Positions 24,204 through 39,344 of a stretch of 64,000 nt of DNA are shown in pieces. Positions within the stretch are counted from its first letter, which is position 1. Each line of letters starts with the position of its first letter. The position numbers and the translations under genes were made by a program. The stretch is from Plasmodium malariae. Its lineage: Eukaryota; Apicomplexa; Aconoidasida; Haemosporida; Plasmodiidae. The notes beneath the pieces are model-generated. The model was not told where the DNA came from and ran no database searches. It saw nothing but the letters and a program-made list of their open reading frames with translations. The stretch is taken from positions 310,001 to 374,000 of the forward strand of contig NC_041781.1 in the NCBI RefSeq assembly GCF_900090045.1. The letters run 5' to 3'.

Positions 24204-27200
24204 TACAATCTTTTTTTCTTAAATAATTTTACTTTTTTTGTTTATCCTTTTTGTATTTTTTTTTTAAATATTTCAAACCATAAATTAACAGAAAAAAATA
24301 GATTCATTAAGAGAACCAAAATCTGACATGTATACATATATATGTGCACATATTCTCCATATTTCTAAATGCTTGTTTCTGTTAAGTTGTAAATTCTTAT
24401 GCCATATAACAAGAAATTTGAAATCAGTTTAAATCTTGAAGCAATGAAAATGAATCTTCTTCATTTCCTATATTATATATGCTCCACGTAAATTTATTTT
24501 ATTTTTTTTTTTACAGTATTATAATTTTTGTAAGAGAAATTTTATTTTATTAATTTTTTAATTGTATATAACATATATGTGCAATACTATAATATTTACA
24601 TACCTTTTAAAATACTTTAATTTTTTTACATTAAACAAAATAAACACGTTCTGTGCAACAAAAAATGATGTGTGCAGTATCATACATGAAAAAATAAATA
24701 AAAAAAAAAAAAAAAAAAAAAGAAAGATAATATTTATGTTTTATTTTTCATAATTTTAAGATATTACGCAAAAATACAAAAATTCTCTTTCTTTGGCTAA
24801 AAAAAATATTATCATACATAAAATAATATCTCCCTTTTTTTTGGAAAAGAACAAGTAAAAATATTATTGTAAAATATTTTTAATACTACATCATTTTTTA
24901 CATTATTAAGAAGAACAATTAATATAGGTACACCCTTCATAAAATATAAACATGCTAATAAAAAAAAAAAAAAAAACCATGTATTTGTACACGAAAGATA
25001 ATTTACGTATCTTTAAACAAAAAAAGGAATTGAAAAGAATAATTTAAAAAAACAGCTAAAATAGGTGTTATTAAACAAATTTATTTTTCCCAAATATTTT
25101 GGAAAAATGCATTTTGTGCATATTAGGAAAAAATGAAAGAAATACTAGTAAAACAAAATACATACAAAGCAATTTAAGAGGTTTATAAAACCTCCCTTTA
25201 TGCTGAATTAACAATAATAGTGCAACTTATACTGATATGAAACTTTTTTCCTTCGTCTGAATTTCCATTCTTGTTTTTATATATTTTTTTTCTTTTTTCA
25301 ATTAATTCAGCATCAGCATAACAAAAAGATAACGTAGTTATACAACTATAACGAACATGTTACAGAGCATACAAGTAGTTGAAAAAAAAAAAAATAGTGT
25401 TGCACACTTATCTAGCATCCTTTTCCCAAAAGTCCCCTATACCAATTAAATGAAAAAATATAATGTAACTACATATTTTTTATATTTCTTGTAAAACATA
25501 TAGATCTACAAAAAAGATTAGTATTCAGTATTAATGATATATTTAAATTCATATCTTTTTCTTCTGTTTTTTTTTTTTTTTTTTTATCTTCTTTTTAGTT
25601 TCATTAGAAAAGTATAAGCGTAAAATGTGTGTTATCAGAAATTGTAACAGCTTTTATGCTTTTTTGAAAAATTTCACCTTAGCATTTAAACAACAAAAAT
25701 AACTTCATACCTTTTTTAAAAATAATTTTATGTGTATTTCATATAGCTTAACAGAAAAAACATGTACCATCTATTAACATTTGAGTCGTCAAAGGCACAT
25801 ACAAAAAAAAAAAAAAAAAAAAAAAACTGAATAAGTTATAAAAAGTATATTATATATATACGGATAATAACATAAAGGTGTGCATACGTCTATAAGGAAA
25901 TTATTGGTAATTAAAGGGAAAAAAAATTAAAAAATAGCTTAAATAACACAATGAATGTTATACACATATAAATTCTTTAAAACTTACGAGCCCAGAGATG
26001 GAAAAAAAAAAAAAAATAAATAATATCTATATTATTTTTCTTTTTTATGGTAAAAATCGATAACTTTTTACATGTGTAATACTATTAGTTTGTGTGAGAA
26101 AAAAAAAAATTATATTTTTATGAATCGTTAATAATATTTTATAAAATGAAAATAATTAACAACTGAAAAAGATGCTACATATGACTTCACTAGAACAAAT
26201 GTATAATAGACACTCTAACAGTTCTACTAATTTAAAAAAAAAAAAAAAAAATGTATAGCAAATGTTTAACTTAACTGATAAAAACTTCAATGTTTTCATT
26301 TTATTTTTTAGCAGCATATATACACACATATATATATGCTGTATTATTTTATTTATATAAAAAATATATGTTACATTTATATAGCTGAACTCCTAAATTT
26401 CTTGTATATAATAATCAAAAAAAGAATAACGAAAACGCTTGTTAAAGGTTTGAACACATGCATATTTTATTTTTTTTTCTTTATGTAAAATATATATATA
26501 TATATATGTATATACCTGTGATAAATACAGAATTTATATCAAAGTTTTAAAATACCCTGACCATTTTGTCTGAACAATATTAAAAAGGAAAAAAAAACTG
26601 TTAATCAATGCACCACTTAGCTTATATACTGACAGAATTTTTTTTTTTTTTCTTATTATATGCACGTAGAATAAATAAAATAATATAAGAATATACGTTT
26701 TACACAAATTTAATATCAAAAAAAAAAAATAAAAAAAAAGATCATTACTTTTTATATATTATTCCTTTTATATGTTATTGGAAAACATAAAAAAAAAAAA
26801 AAAAGAACTTTTAAATACTTTTACATTTGTGTACAGATTTTTTTTCTTTTTCCTCAAAAAAAATCTTGCTACTTTGAAATTCACATATAATTATGTAAAT
26901 GAATGAATGATAGTGATAAGAGCATTATTATTATTTTTTTTTTTATTTTGCACTCCCAATGTTTTAATGAATGTATAACAATTTTTTACGAATAATTATT
27001 AAGTTTTATAAGTTTAAAAAAAAATTACAAAAAATATAAGAATTAAAATAAATTATAAATAAATATAAAAACAGAATATATATATATATATTTATATATA
27101 TATGTGTATTTATTTATATTTATATACACAATAATCAATTACGTAATTTCCTTGTATTATCTTTTCTTTATATTTTTATAATTACTTTTTTACTACATTT

Positions 27201-27238
27201 TAAAAAGGAATTTTTTATTTTCTAATATTTAACTAAAA
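24204..27238. other. Intergenic region upstream of alpha-tubulin, about 3 kb
   Basis: Both flanking genes are on the plus strand, so this holds the 3' UTR of the HOOK gene and the promoter and 5' UTR of alpha-tubulin. It is homopolymer-rich (A-runs near 24699-24720, 24960-24977, 25803-25826, 26233-26251, 26790-26804; T-runs near 25568-25586 and 26637-26651). Open frames at 24562-24753 and 26534-26719 (minus) are low complexity and not convincing. I recognise no RNA gene and no defined promoter element. Confidence 0.6.
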
Positions 27239-29309
<2,071 letters not shown>

Positions 29310-30859
29310 GCACACTTGGTTATTATCAAGATGCAATTATAAAACAAATTAGACATTTTATAGATAATTACATGTACATATATGCATATGTATGTGTTAA
29401 ATAATGTAAATATAAAAGTATAAAATAAAAAAAAAATTGTTTACAAAATAAGTGAAAAAAAAAAAAAAAAAAAAAAAGAACTAGTAATAATTATAATAAC
29501 AAATACAGTATATTATATTAATATTTAGTACGAAGTATGTATCATAATTATATTATTTTTATATGTTTTCCTATTTCCTATTTCCTTTTTTCTTTTTTCT
29601 TTTTTTTTTTTTTTTTTTCGTAATGCAAAAATCTTCAGTTAAAAAGAAAATTATATATAAGCACAAAATCATTTTTAATCCATAAACATATTTATATGCA
29701 TATATATATTATGTTTTTATTTTAGAATATTAATTAATATATATATTCACTCAAATACATACATGTGTATGCCTATCTTATATTTCTCAAAGATGCCTCT
29801 ACGCGAGCACATATAGGATATATATAATTATGTATATACCTACAAATATAATACATATAATTGCGTACGCATGTATATATTTACCTTCTTAACATTATTT
29901 GTACTTTAGTTATTATTAAACATCCTATTCAATGAGCTTATATATATATATTTCTGTTGAAATATTTAAAAAAATTAATATTTTCTTTTTGTCAATGTTT
30001 ATAAATATATATAAACAAATATATATACATATATATATGCGTGTTGTAATTTTAGAGAAAATAAAAATTAATAAATTTAATTAAAATTTAAAATATCACA
30101 TTTTACCGTATTTTTAAAATACTAATACACTACGTGTAAGCAAAGTCCCCAAATGAAAATAGTTGCAGCCTGTTGTTTTCAGTAGCTAACACATATAAAT
30201 ATAAATTTGGACATGTAGGCAGAAGGATATTTTTTTATGTATTTATAATTTTTTTTTTTTTATGTATATACTTTTTTTTTCTTCTTTTTTTTTTCCTCAT
30301 ACCCCATACTGTTAAATGCTCTATAAATATAAAATTGTGTAATTACACATACTGATGTGAAATATATGCCTATACCCCAATTATGCTTGTGCATTCTATT
30401 ATAATAATAAAACTACTGAAACGTTTTTATTATGATGTTAATAAAAAAAAAAAAAAAAAAAGTTGTAATAAATAATTAATTTGAAAAATACTCAATTTAA
30501 CACCTACCAAAATTTAGTGGAATACTTGATATTTTTTTTTATTTTTCATTTTTTTATTTTTCTAAAGCTAGCCATTTTATCCTGATACAGGGAAGAGTTT
30601 TCCATGATTTTTAAGACATCATAAAATGTAACAGCATAAATCAGCAATGTAAAATATTCTGGAACATATACTTTTTGTTTTCTTTTTGTCTTGTTGTTCT
30701 TTCTTTTTTAATTTTTTGTTATAGTTTTTGTTACTTTGTCCTTATTAATTTATCCTTGTCATTTTGGTATTGTTGTAGCTACTGTTATTGCTCTTGTTGC
30801 TATTTTTCTTTTCTTTTTTTTTTTTTTAATTAATTCTAAAAAAGGAAATACTATACATA
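29310..30859. other. Intergenic spacer, about 1.55 kb
   Basis: 3' UTR of alpha-tubulin and upstream region of the LCCL-domain gene, same strand. It holds a 22-nt A-run near 29456-29477, T-runs, and several TATATA/CATATA stretches (29690-30030). The open frame at 30173-30355 is Phe-rich low complexity. No gene seen. Confidence 0.6.
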
Positions 30860-31625
30860 ATGAATAACTTTTTTTTTTCAATAATATGTATACTATTTAT
30901 TACTTACTTGTGTAAAGGAATCATCAATAATTATCCATCTAATAATAAAATATTTTTAAAATATAAAGGCTCGTATTGTTTATACCCTGAGAATATTATT
31001 GAAAATAATAAATTTGAAATATCATCAGACAGTTGTGATAAAGTAGCTCATGAAAATGAGGTAAAGAAAAAGAAAAAAAAAATTATAATTTAATTTTAAT
31101 TACCTTTCCTATAATCTAAGAAAAAGAAATAATTTGAAAATGTGACCTGCATTATCAAGTGTAGTAGTCTCAAATTAAATATTACAATCTTAGATGATGT
31201 TTTATTAGTTTATATTCGAAACATAAAATTTTTATATTCTTGAATATAATAGATAACAAGAAAGGCATGATGCGTCATTTTTGTGTCATGCGAGTCATTA
31301 AATCGTAACAATGACATGTTTAAATAAGTTGCCATTACATGCATATATAGGCATGTTGATACATTTTGAAATATATAAAATAAGTAGATAAAAAAATATA
31401 TTTAAATATTTTTAAACTAATTCACCATGTGTAGACATTTTAAAATAATATAATTTTTATTATTATATTCATAAAAATATGCGCATCTCAAGTCTTATAT
31501 GTAGACATCGCTTCTGTGTATTGTTTTTCGTCTGTTTACCACTATTGTTCTGTTACTGTTCAAAGACTCCGTATATTTTCAAGGAGTAGAAAAAATGTCA
31601 TCCGTAGCATGTACATGGGCATCTG

Positions 31626-31686
<61 letters not shown>

Positions 31687-34600
31687 TTATATATATGTAT
31701 GTATACACAGTTGTGGGAGCATTTGTGGATAACCTTCTAATATTCAGTTGATTCTTCATGTTGTTCTTTCTTTCCTTTTCAAGGGAAAAATCACTTGGTT
31801 ATCCTTTAACGACGGAAGAATACGCACTCAGAACGGATTGTGCCTAAAAACTTATAAAAATATTTTAGTAGTATCAACATGCTCTCCTAATCAAGATGAA
31901 AAATCTGAAATATGGAAAATAGACAAAGAACAACAATTGAAAAATGAGAGCAATAAATGCGCCCAAGTAGCTGGGAATAAGTTGTTTTCTTTTACTTGTA
32001 ATTCCCTATCTTCTACTGGATTTGAAATAATACCTTCTACCCCAGATGAATTGAATTTAATGAAAATAAGATATGCTCAAAAAAAATTACAAAATGTGAA
32101 TACAGAATATTTAGAAAAACTTCATAAAAAATCAAATATATTAATTAGTAGCTACAATCAATTAGAAAAAGAAATAGATTACATTTTAAAAACAGATAAA
32201 GAAATGAAAATAGAAAAGGAAAAAATCATAAATTTAATGAATGATGTAAAATCAATAGTAAATACCGCTTCTTCATTAAAAGATTATGGAACAGGGGCTC
32301 TAATGAAAATATATGATAGTATTGATGTAAATTACAAAAAAAGTTTATTGAGAGTACCACTGGAAAAATTGCAAGTAAACGAGGAAATTTTAAGTGAGTT
32401 AGGAATTGAAAAGGGAGAAATAAAAATTATAATTCAGAGTTTTTTGAATGTCTCAGATAGTAATAATTATATTTTTGTAGCAAAAAATATAACAGGAAAT
32501 CTTATTGTCAAATTAGATAATAAAGAAATTATTGCAAACATAGATAAGCAAACTAATACAACTATAAGTAGCCCACTTGTGTTCTTACCAAAAAATAAAA
32601 TAGTACCTATATATATTGAAATATCATCATCAAAAGAAGGAAAAAATTACTACAAACCATCTTTTACTTTGTACTGGAGTAGTAAAAATCTTCCTGAACA
32701 AATAATAAATTCTTTATATTTATATACCACCACATACGAAAAAGTGTGCTACACACCATTGCAAAAAAAGATATACTGTTCAGAGACATTCGAAGCTCTG
32801 CCGAAGAAAAATCAGGAGTTTCAGTTCTTATGTCCTTCTGGCTGTTTCGATAGAGGGGAATATCCCAAACATAAGGAGAAAAAAAATATGACAACGGAAA
32901 CAGCAGCAGAAAATGCTAAAGTGCAAACAACAGAAGTGGACACAGCAGAAGCCGAAAAAACAGATGCTGAAAAGGAGGAAATGGAAAGAACAAACGCGGG
33001 AATTAACTGTTATGAATTGAAATCTAGCATGTGCGCATCGGCGGTTAAAGCTAATTTCCTCCCCATGGAGAGTGAAGGTATCATAAAGGTAATGGTGAAA
33101 AGCGTTAGAAACAAAGAAGGAAAATACGAACATTGTGGTGTTCTGATACCAACTAATATTCATGATAACACGTTCAAAGGAATAACAGATATCAAACTAG
33201 TGGATATGGATGACTTCTTCCTTAACTTTGATAAAAATCGTGAATTATACAAAGGGTACAAAGGAATTGTAACTGATGATAGACACTCATTGTTAACAAA
33301 AACAGATTTATCTAAAAGATACATTTCTGATGTTGATATAAATTGTAACAATAATTTAAAAGATAATTATGAATTTGGTTCAGGTTCCTTCGTAGTAAAA
33401 CGTATAAAATCATCCGAATTAATAAATAGTGAAAAAAGCATAGTTGTAGATATGTTTTCATTATTTGAGAAATATAGTAGTGACGAAAATAAATTACCTA
33501 TATATATACCAGGATGGACTAAAAAAACATGTAACAATATTCAATTATATATTAAATACGGAAAACCAAATGATATAATGAAATATCCATCTAGGCTTTT
33601 ATCATGCGACGATACATTTGAAAATATCAATTTTAATGAGGACGAAATGATAGTTGGTCGATGTTTACCTTCTTGTATTAATGATAAGGAAGTTTACGGT
33701 TCTTTTATCTATGCTCCAATATCACCCATATGCAAATCTGCAATACATTCTGGTATTATAACTAATAAAGGGGGGTTAATAGAAATAAGGAAACTTAAGA
33801 ATATTACTCAATCGTTTAATAGTACCATAAGTATAACACGAAATAATATTAAAGCTACAATAACGGATATGAAGAATAAAGATTCCTACTATATAACAAA
33901 ACCTAACGGAGTCATTTGTAATTTTCCAACAACTTCATACAATACAAATGAATCGTTAAACTCTGATAATTACAATCAGGGAGATGATTTATTTCCTTCT
34001 TTCATCCAATTGAACTCATATATTCTTGACAATCCCCCTGTTACTTTAGTACATGAAAAACATGCAGTCTTACAAAACCAGTTACTTAATATGCATAATA
34101 TATATAACACAAAAAATTATAAAGAAAAAATGTTTGCAAATCGGAAGCAGAAACAGGAAGTAGGGCAAATAACCTCCAATACGTTCGAGGATCAAACATT
34201 AAAAAGCGAATTTTTCACATTTAAGGAAAATTATGAAAAGGAAAAAGAACACTTCCAAAATTTGGCAAAGAAACATCAAAGTATTTTTTCCAATTTATTT
34301 ATGAAAAAAAAATTTATAAATGGTTTTAATAAAACATTAGCAGGGGTGAGATCTGAACAGATTGATTATCAGTCATTCCTCAAAAAAGAAGAATCTATTA
34401 TTGCATCTTTAGTAAAACAATTTCATATAATTACAAACAAGAAGAAATTTCTCATAGAAAGACTAGAAAAATCTTTAGCAAATGTTAAAGCAGTAACTGT
34501 CCAAACGTTTACAGAAAAATATAATTCAACAAATATTAATGATAATTATATAGTAACAGATAGTAATAATGCGATATATTCATCAAATTGGACATCCAAA

Positions 34601-35431
34601 TGGAACATTGAAAAATACACAAACGGAAATCTCTTTTCATCCATAACTAATGATAGTTTGATATCATCAAATGAGGACCTGTATGGCTCTTACATACTTT
34701 ATAGATACACAAAACTCTACAAAGGCTTTATTTCATTAGACGTAAAATTACCGTACGAAGGAGATGTTGGTATCATTTTTAAATATAAAGATTATAATAA
34801 TTACTCAAATTTTATAATAAATAAAAACGAATTCTATTTTATTCAAGTTCTTGATGGAAAAATAGGTAAAAAAGTTAATTCGAAAGTAATTCATAACTCA
34901 TCATATCAGCTAGCCAATTGGACAAAAATTTTTATTGAATTCGGTTATAAAAATATTAGGGCTTATATAAATGGAAAATATGCCTTAGGATATGAATTAA
35001 AAAATGATACATTGGGCTTGTTAGGTTTTGGCGTAAATAAATGTAAAGAGAAAGTATTTATTGACAAAATTGTTATAGGTTCTCTTGACCAGGCTAAGTA
35101 TTACAAAATAGGAAACTACAAAGAAATTAGCACAAATAGTCAATACAACACTGAGAAGGAGAAAAAGGCACTCGAAATGGATATAGAAAAAAGTGGAAAA
35201 AGCGAAAACAACGAACGCAGAAAGATCGAAAGAAAAAATATAGATGAACCAAATCAAAAAGTATGCAGAGAATTCGAGGAAGAGTTTAACGTTCCACTAG
35301 ATACTAATTGGATAGTACCTTCGAATTCTTTTTGGAAAATTCATGGGGGTTTTAACTTGAGCTCTATTTGGGGTGCTAATAATGGAAAGAGTACGGAAAA
35401 TAGTGAAAATGGTATGACAAGCAGGCACTAA
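30860..35431 (+). CDS. LCCL-domain lectin-like secreted protein, CCp4-like, truncated by a frameshift
   Basis: Member of the LCCL/CCp family of secreted adhesive multidomain proteins that form complexes in gametocytes, gametes and ookinete crystalloids. Exon 1 is 30860-31060 with signal peptide MNNFFFSIICILFITYL; exon 2 starts at 31784 after a 723-nt GT-AG intron. A ricin-type region follows (CLYPEN..., then NGLCLKTYKN), then a helical stretch (about 130-210), an incomplete LCCL module (CPSGCFDRG, CYELKSSMCASAV; about 415-500), a clear LCCL (VGRCLPSCIND, ICKSAIHSGI; about 655-770), a coiled stretch (800-990) and a concanavalin-A/LamG-like module (about 1000-1170). A second such module begins near 1230 but the frame stops at TAA 35429-35431 after 1,282 aa; the homologous continuation lies in another frame to 35931. 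The neighbour order fits CCp4 next to alpha-tubulin 1, from memory. Confidence 0.82.
31637..31697. repeat. (AT)n microsatellite in the CCp4-like intron
   Basis: A run of about 40 nt of AT followed by ATTT-interrupted AT repeats lies in the 723-nt intron between exon 1 and exon 2. Confidence 0.85.
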
Positions 35432-35930
35432 CGGGAAACAACAAAGATAACAATGAAAAGAATAATTACCTATACTGTATACAAAAGGAAGGAGAAGGCA
35501 ATTTAGTTATTCCCTCAATTATACTTCTGAAGAAACAGAACATATGTGCTGACATGAAATCCTTCACATTTCAGTCTTCCATTAATTTAAAAAAGTTATC
35601 AAAATGTGGAATAATTTTTAGAGTTATAAGAACAGACGACTTCCTATCAGTTATACTGGATACAACCGAAATGACAGGAAAATTGTATCTTCTCAAAATT
35701 ACAAAAGGTATTCCGTATCAATTAAATACACCCACACATATACCTATTAACCCCAACACATGGTATAATTTAAAGGTATCATATAATGGCTCTAGTGTCA
35801 GCATAACGTTAAATGATGAAATGATTTTAAACTCAACGTTTAACGAACATCTTAATGACTAGGGTAATGCTGGACTCATAGTTTTAAGTGGAGAATCCAA
35901 ATTTAAAAACATCTCAATTAATCCTCAATG

Positions 35931-35931
<1 letters not shown>
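35404..35931 (+). pseudogene. Displaced 3' end of the CCp4-like gene (frameshift plus in-frame TAG)
   Basis: Between 35404 and 35431 the coding sense moves by one base to a second frame: TAT GAC AAG CAG at 35413 onward is open, while the upstream frame stops at 35429. The new frame encodes the rest of the second lectin/LamG-like module, including NTWYNLKVSYNGSS, parallel to ANWTKIFIEFGYKN in the first module. It is broken again by TAG at 35860-35862, after which the same frame stays protein-like (GLIVLSGESKFKNI) to TGA at 35929-35931. Either this is real decay of the C-terminus in this genome, or there are sequence errors. No intron with good ends resolves it. Confidence 0.65.
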
Positions 35932-35961
<30 letters not shown>

Positions 35962-37513
35962 GTCACAATAGGGTGTAGAAAAAGTAATACCCTAAATATA
36001 TATGGTACAAATTGAGCAACAATGAAACATTCATTTTCAACAATAATTTTCTATAATATTATGAGCTCTTTTAATATCATATATGTGATATACATAATAA
36101 GAAAAAAAATAAATAAACCTTAAAATTGTGCGAGAAAAAGAAAAGTTTTTAATCTACTCCCAATTATGAATAGTAGCAAAATCGTTTTACTTAACATATA
36201 TTATTTAAAAAATTATATACAGAAAATTTTTTTAACTCAGAATAGTGTCAAAAAAAAAAAATATGAAATTGGTTCATTTGCAATTTCTTTGTTTTTGTTA
36301 TATTCTTTTTTTTTTTTTTTTCTATCAATGTGTTTTACACTTTTCCAGCTAAACTATTAGAAAAAAAAAAGTACCACATGTAAATATGTATACAAATATA
36401 TATATATTTACCATATTGCGGTAACACTAAAAAAGAGCTATTTACACATTAAAAAATTGTTTCAAGGCTCCAAAAATGTTTCAGTGTAGTTTTAAAACAG
36501 CCACATGTGCTACAATTTAGTATTCCTTCTATTTTTATAAACTATAATAAAGTGTATGAACATATGTTCTTCGAGCTTGTTTTACTACTCAACACTATAT
36601 AACATTAATTAGCTTTTTCTTTTATTCATTTTTTTCTTTTTTAATTAAAAATTTAGTTCTATATTATTTCCCTATAAAATGCAAATATTTACCAGTTCAA
36701 CTGTTTTTGATTTCCCCAATTTTTGAAAATACATTTTTGACTGTAATGAGCAGTGAAGAAGATATTTGGTGCTACACCTAATATATACCCCTTAAACTGC
36801 TGGTGCATTTTTTAAAAAAATATACCTTTGTAAATTTTTGCATTATAATGAAAAACAAACATTTGAACTATAAATAAAAAAAAAATTTCATACAATATAA
36901 ATAAAAAAATTTCATTTCAAAGAATAATAATGTTAAAAATTTACAATATTATATATAATCCTTTTATATATGGAAAACTTCCCCCCAAAAGGAGGTTATT
37001 TATTTCGCCATAAAAAAAATTTGTTTTGATAGGCTCACAATATTGTTATTGGGGTTTACTTTTTTTTTTTTTTTTTTTTCAAGGACTCCTTAAATATTTA
37101 TGTGAGGTATGTAAAAATAGCTAAACCAACAACATAAATGTTTATTATTTTTTTTCTTAATATCATGCATATATATACATATATATAATATATAATATAC
37201 ATATATAACAAATATGTATGCATAAACCATTTTTATGTATATATTCAGGGAAATATTAACATTAAAAGTTAAAGGCATATTATTTATATATAAGTATTGA
37301 AGTGCTATGAACAGTTTATAGAGAAAAAAGAAAAGGAGTAAAATATCTACTGAATTAAGGAAAAGAAATTTTAACATACATAAATTTTACAGTATATAAT
37401 AATATAAATATACATAATACTTATATATTTATATATATTAATAATATAAGAGAATTTAGAACGCTTTTTAAAAAACACAATTTAATCATTAAACATAAAA
37501 TAATTTTAAAATA
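35932..37513. other. Intergenic spacer, about 1.6 kb
   Basis: Between the CCp4-like gene and eL32, both on the plus strand. A 23-nt A-run begins right after the final TGA (35933-35955). The open frames at 36166-36360 and 37090-37377 (minus) are low complexity. A short G/C patch near 36969-37000 (cccccc...ggagg) stands out but matches nothing I know. Confidence 0.55.
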
Positions 37514-37802
37514 ATGGCTGTAAAAAAAGTAGGAAAGATTATAAAAAAGAGAACCAAAAAATTTACCCGATTTCAGTCAAACAGGTTTATGTGTGTCAAG
37601 GTAATGCGTAAAATATAACAAAGAAACGTGTCCTTAACTATGAGTATACGTATATAAGTATAGGCGTATGCTTGTACATACGTTTGTATAAATGTTTTAA
37701 TGTTACCCTATATAGCTGACTTGACTGTAAAAAAAAAGGGAGAAAAATGAAACGAAAACAAAAAAAATTAAAATATGATAAAATAATTACGGCTAGGGAA
37801 AT

Positions 37803-37854
<52 letters not shown>

Positions 37855-38387
37855 TATATGTATATATGCATAGCATTGTTACATAACCGCTTAAATGCAT
37901 TAAAAGTATTTATGTTAGGATTCATTGAACAATCACAAGCACGTACATATGAATGGAAGGACTTTCCATAGGTGTACAAAGTTTGTTGTACTAGAGTGTT
38001 TCTACAAGCTTATGCATTATATGAATATCCCCTTCATAATACTTTTTTGCTCATTTTTATTTCATATCCTGTTTGCAGCCTGCATGGAGAAAACCAAGAG
38101 GTATTGATTGCCGTGTCAGGAGAAGATATAAAGGAACAAATCTTATGCCAAGTATTGGGTATGGTAGTAATAATAAAACAAAATACTTACTGCCTAATAA
38201 TAAATATAAATATATAGTAAAAAATGTTAAAGAATTAGAACCATTAATTATGAACAATACCAAATACTGTGTGCAAATTGCTCATAATGTTTCAAGTAAA
38301 AAGAGAAAGGAAATAATTCAGAGAGCCAAACAAATGAACGTTTCGGTTATTAATGCAAACGCAAGATTGCAAAAAATGGAAGAGTAA
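37514..38387 (+). CDS. 60S ribosomal protein eL32, two exons
   Basis: Structural protein of the large ribosomal subunit. Exon 1 is 37514-37600 and exon 2 is 38079-38387, separated by a 478-nt GT-AG intron in phase 0. The product is 131 aa, close to the family norm. The eL32 signature spans the splice: RFMCVK joined to [19 protein letters not shown], followed by MPSIGYGS and later [10 protein letters not shown] and NANARL. Frame shadows on both strands of 37925-38263 are not separate genes. The basic N-terminus ([19 protein letters not shown]) is usual for rRNA contact. Its 3' end faces that of the TBC gene. Confidence 0.97.
37809..37851. repeat. (AT)n microsatellite in the eL32 intron
   Basis: An AT dinucleotide run of about 42 nt inside the intron between the two eL32 exons. 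Confidence 0.85.
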
Positions 38388-38898
38388 ACCAACCACACAT
38401 GTATTGTGTATACATGTGCTTTTGTGAATATTCACTCTATGTATATTTTCTTTATGTATATATTTTTTTTCCTCCTTTTTTTTAATTTTATTATATATAA
38501 CACAACCCCATAGAACAAAAAAAATGATAAAAATGGAAAAAACAGCTAAAAAGCAAAATTTATTCTTTTGATACAATTGCCTTCCTAATAAAAAAAATAA
38601 AATAAAATAAAATAAAATAATAATCTTTTCGAAAGTTCTCCCAAGTTATAACAGAACAACGAAAGTGTATGTTGAAACACTCTCCTTTAATGAATTTGCA
38701 TGTTTATTGGATATACTTAAATTTTAGGCATCTAAAAAAAGTTACCTCTAATTCAACTTTCGCAAATAGTTACGTGAAAATATTTTTCACGAAATAATTA
38801 TCTAAATATAAGTGTGTCTCAATAAATGCTTTAATTATTGAGCAATAGCGTAAAAGTTTTTAAATTCTCAAAAAAAAAAAAAACTACATACATACATA

Positions 38899-38933
<35 letters not shown>

Positions 38934-39344
38934 GGATACATATATGTCAAACAAGATTTTAAATATGTGTGTATATATTTAAAAAAGAAAAAAAAAAAAA
39001 TACTATATCGTATTATATATAACATACTAAAATTAAACATGTTTATATGTATCCCCTGTATTTTTGAACTGAAATCTTTTAACTAAAATGACAGATACAT
39101 TGTTAAATGGGCGCTAATAATATATATATACATATGGATAGAAAGATATAGAAATATACACACATACATGTATATAAACTGCTTATGAGGAAAAATATAC
39201 ATAACCTTTTAAAAAACATCAATATGGTAACAATTTTAACTAATTGCATATTCCTTTATCACTACAGCGCTTTTAAAAATTAAACAATTACACTCTTTTC
39301 ATATTTAAATTATAGTTGTTCCTTTCTCTGAATTTCATATAAGA
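38388..39344. other. Convergent intergenic spacer, about 1 kb
   Basis: Shared 3' flank of eL32 (+) and the TBC gene (-). It contains a (TAAAA)n run near 38590-38625, an AT microsatellite near 38901-38932 and A-runs. Opposite-strand open frames at 38831-39086 are both low complexity and arise from that microsatellite. No gene seen. Confidence 0.6.

Noticed and set aside
38831..39086. Two overlapping frames on opposite strands between eL32 and the TBC gene
   Set aside because: Both depend on the (AT)n microsatellite and encode Tyr-Ile repeats only.
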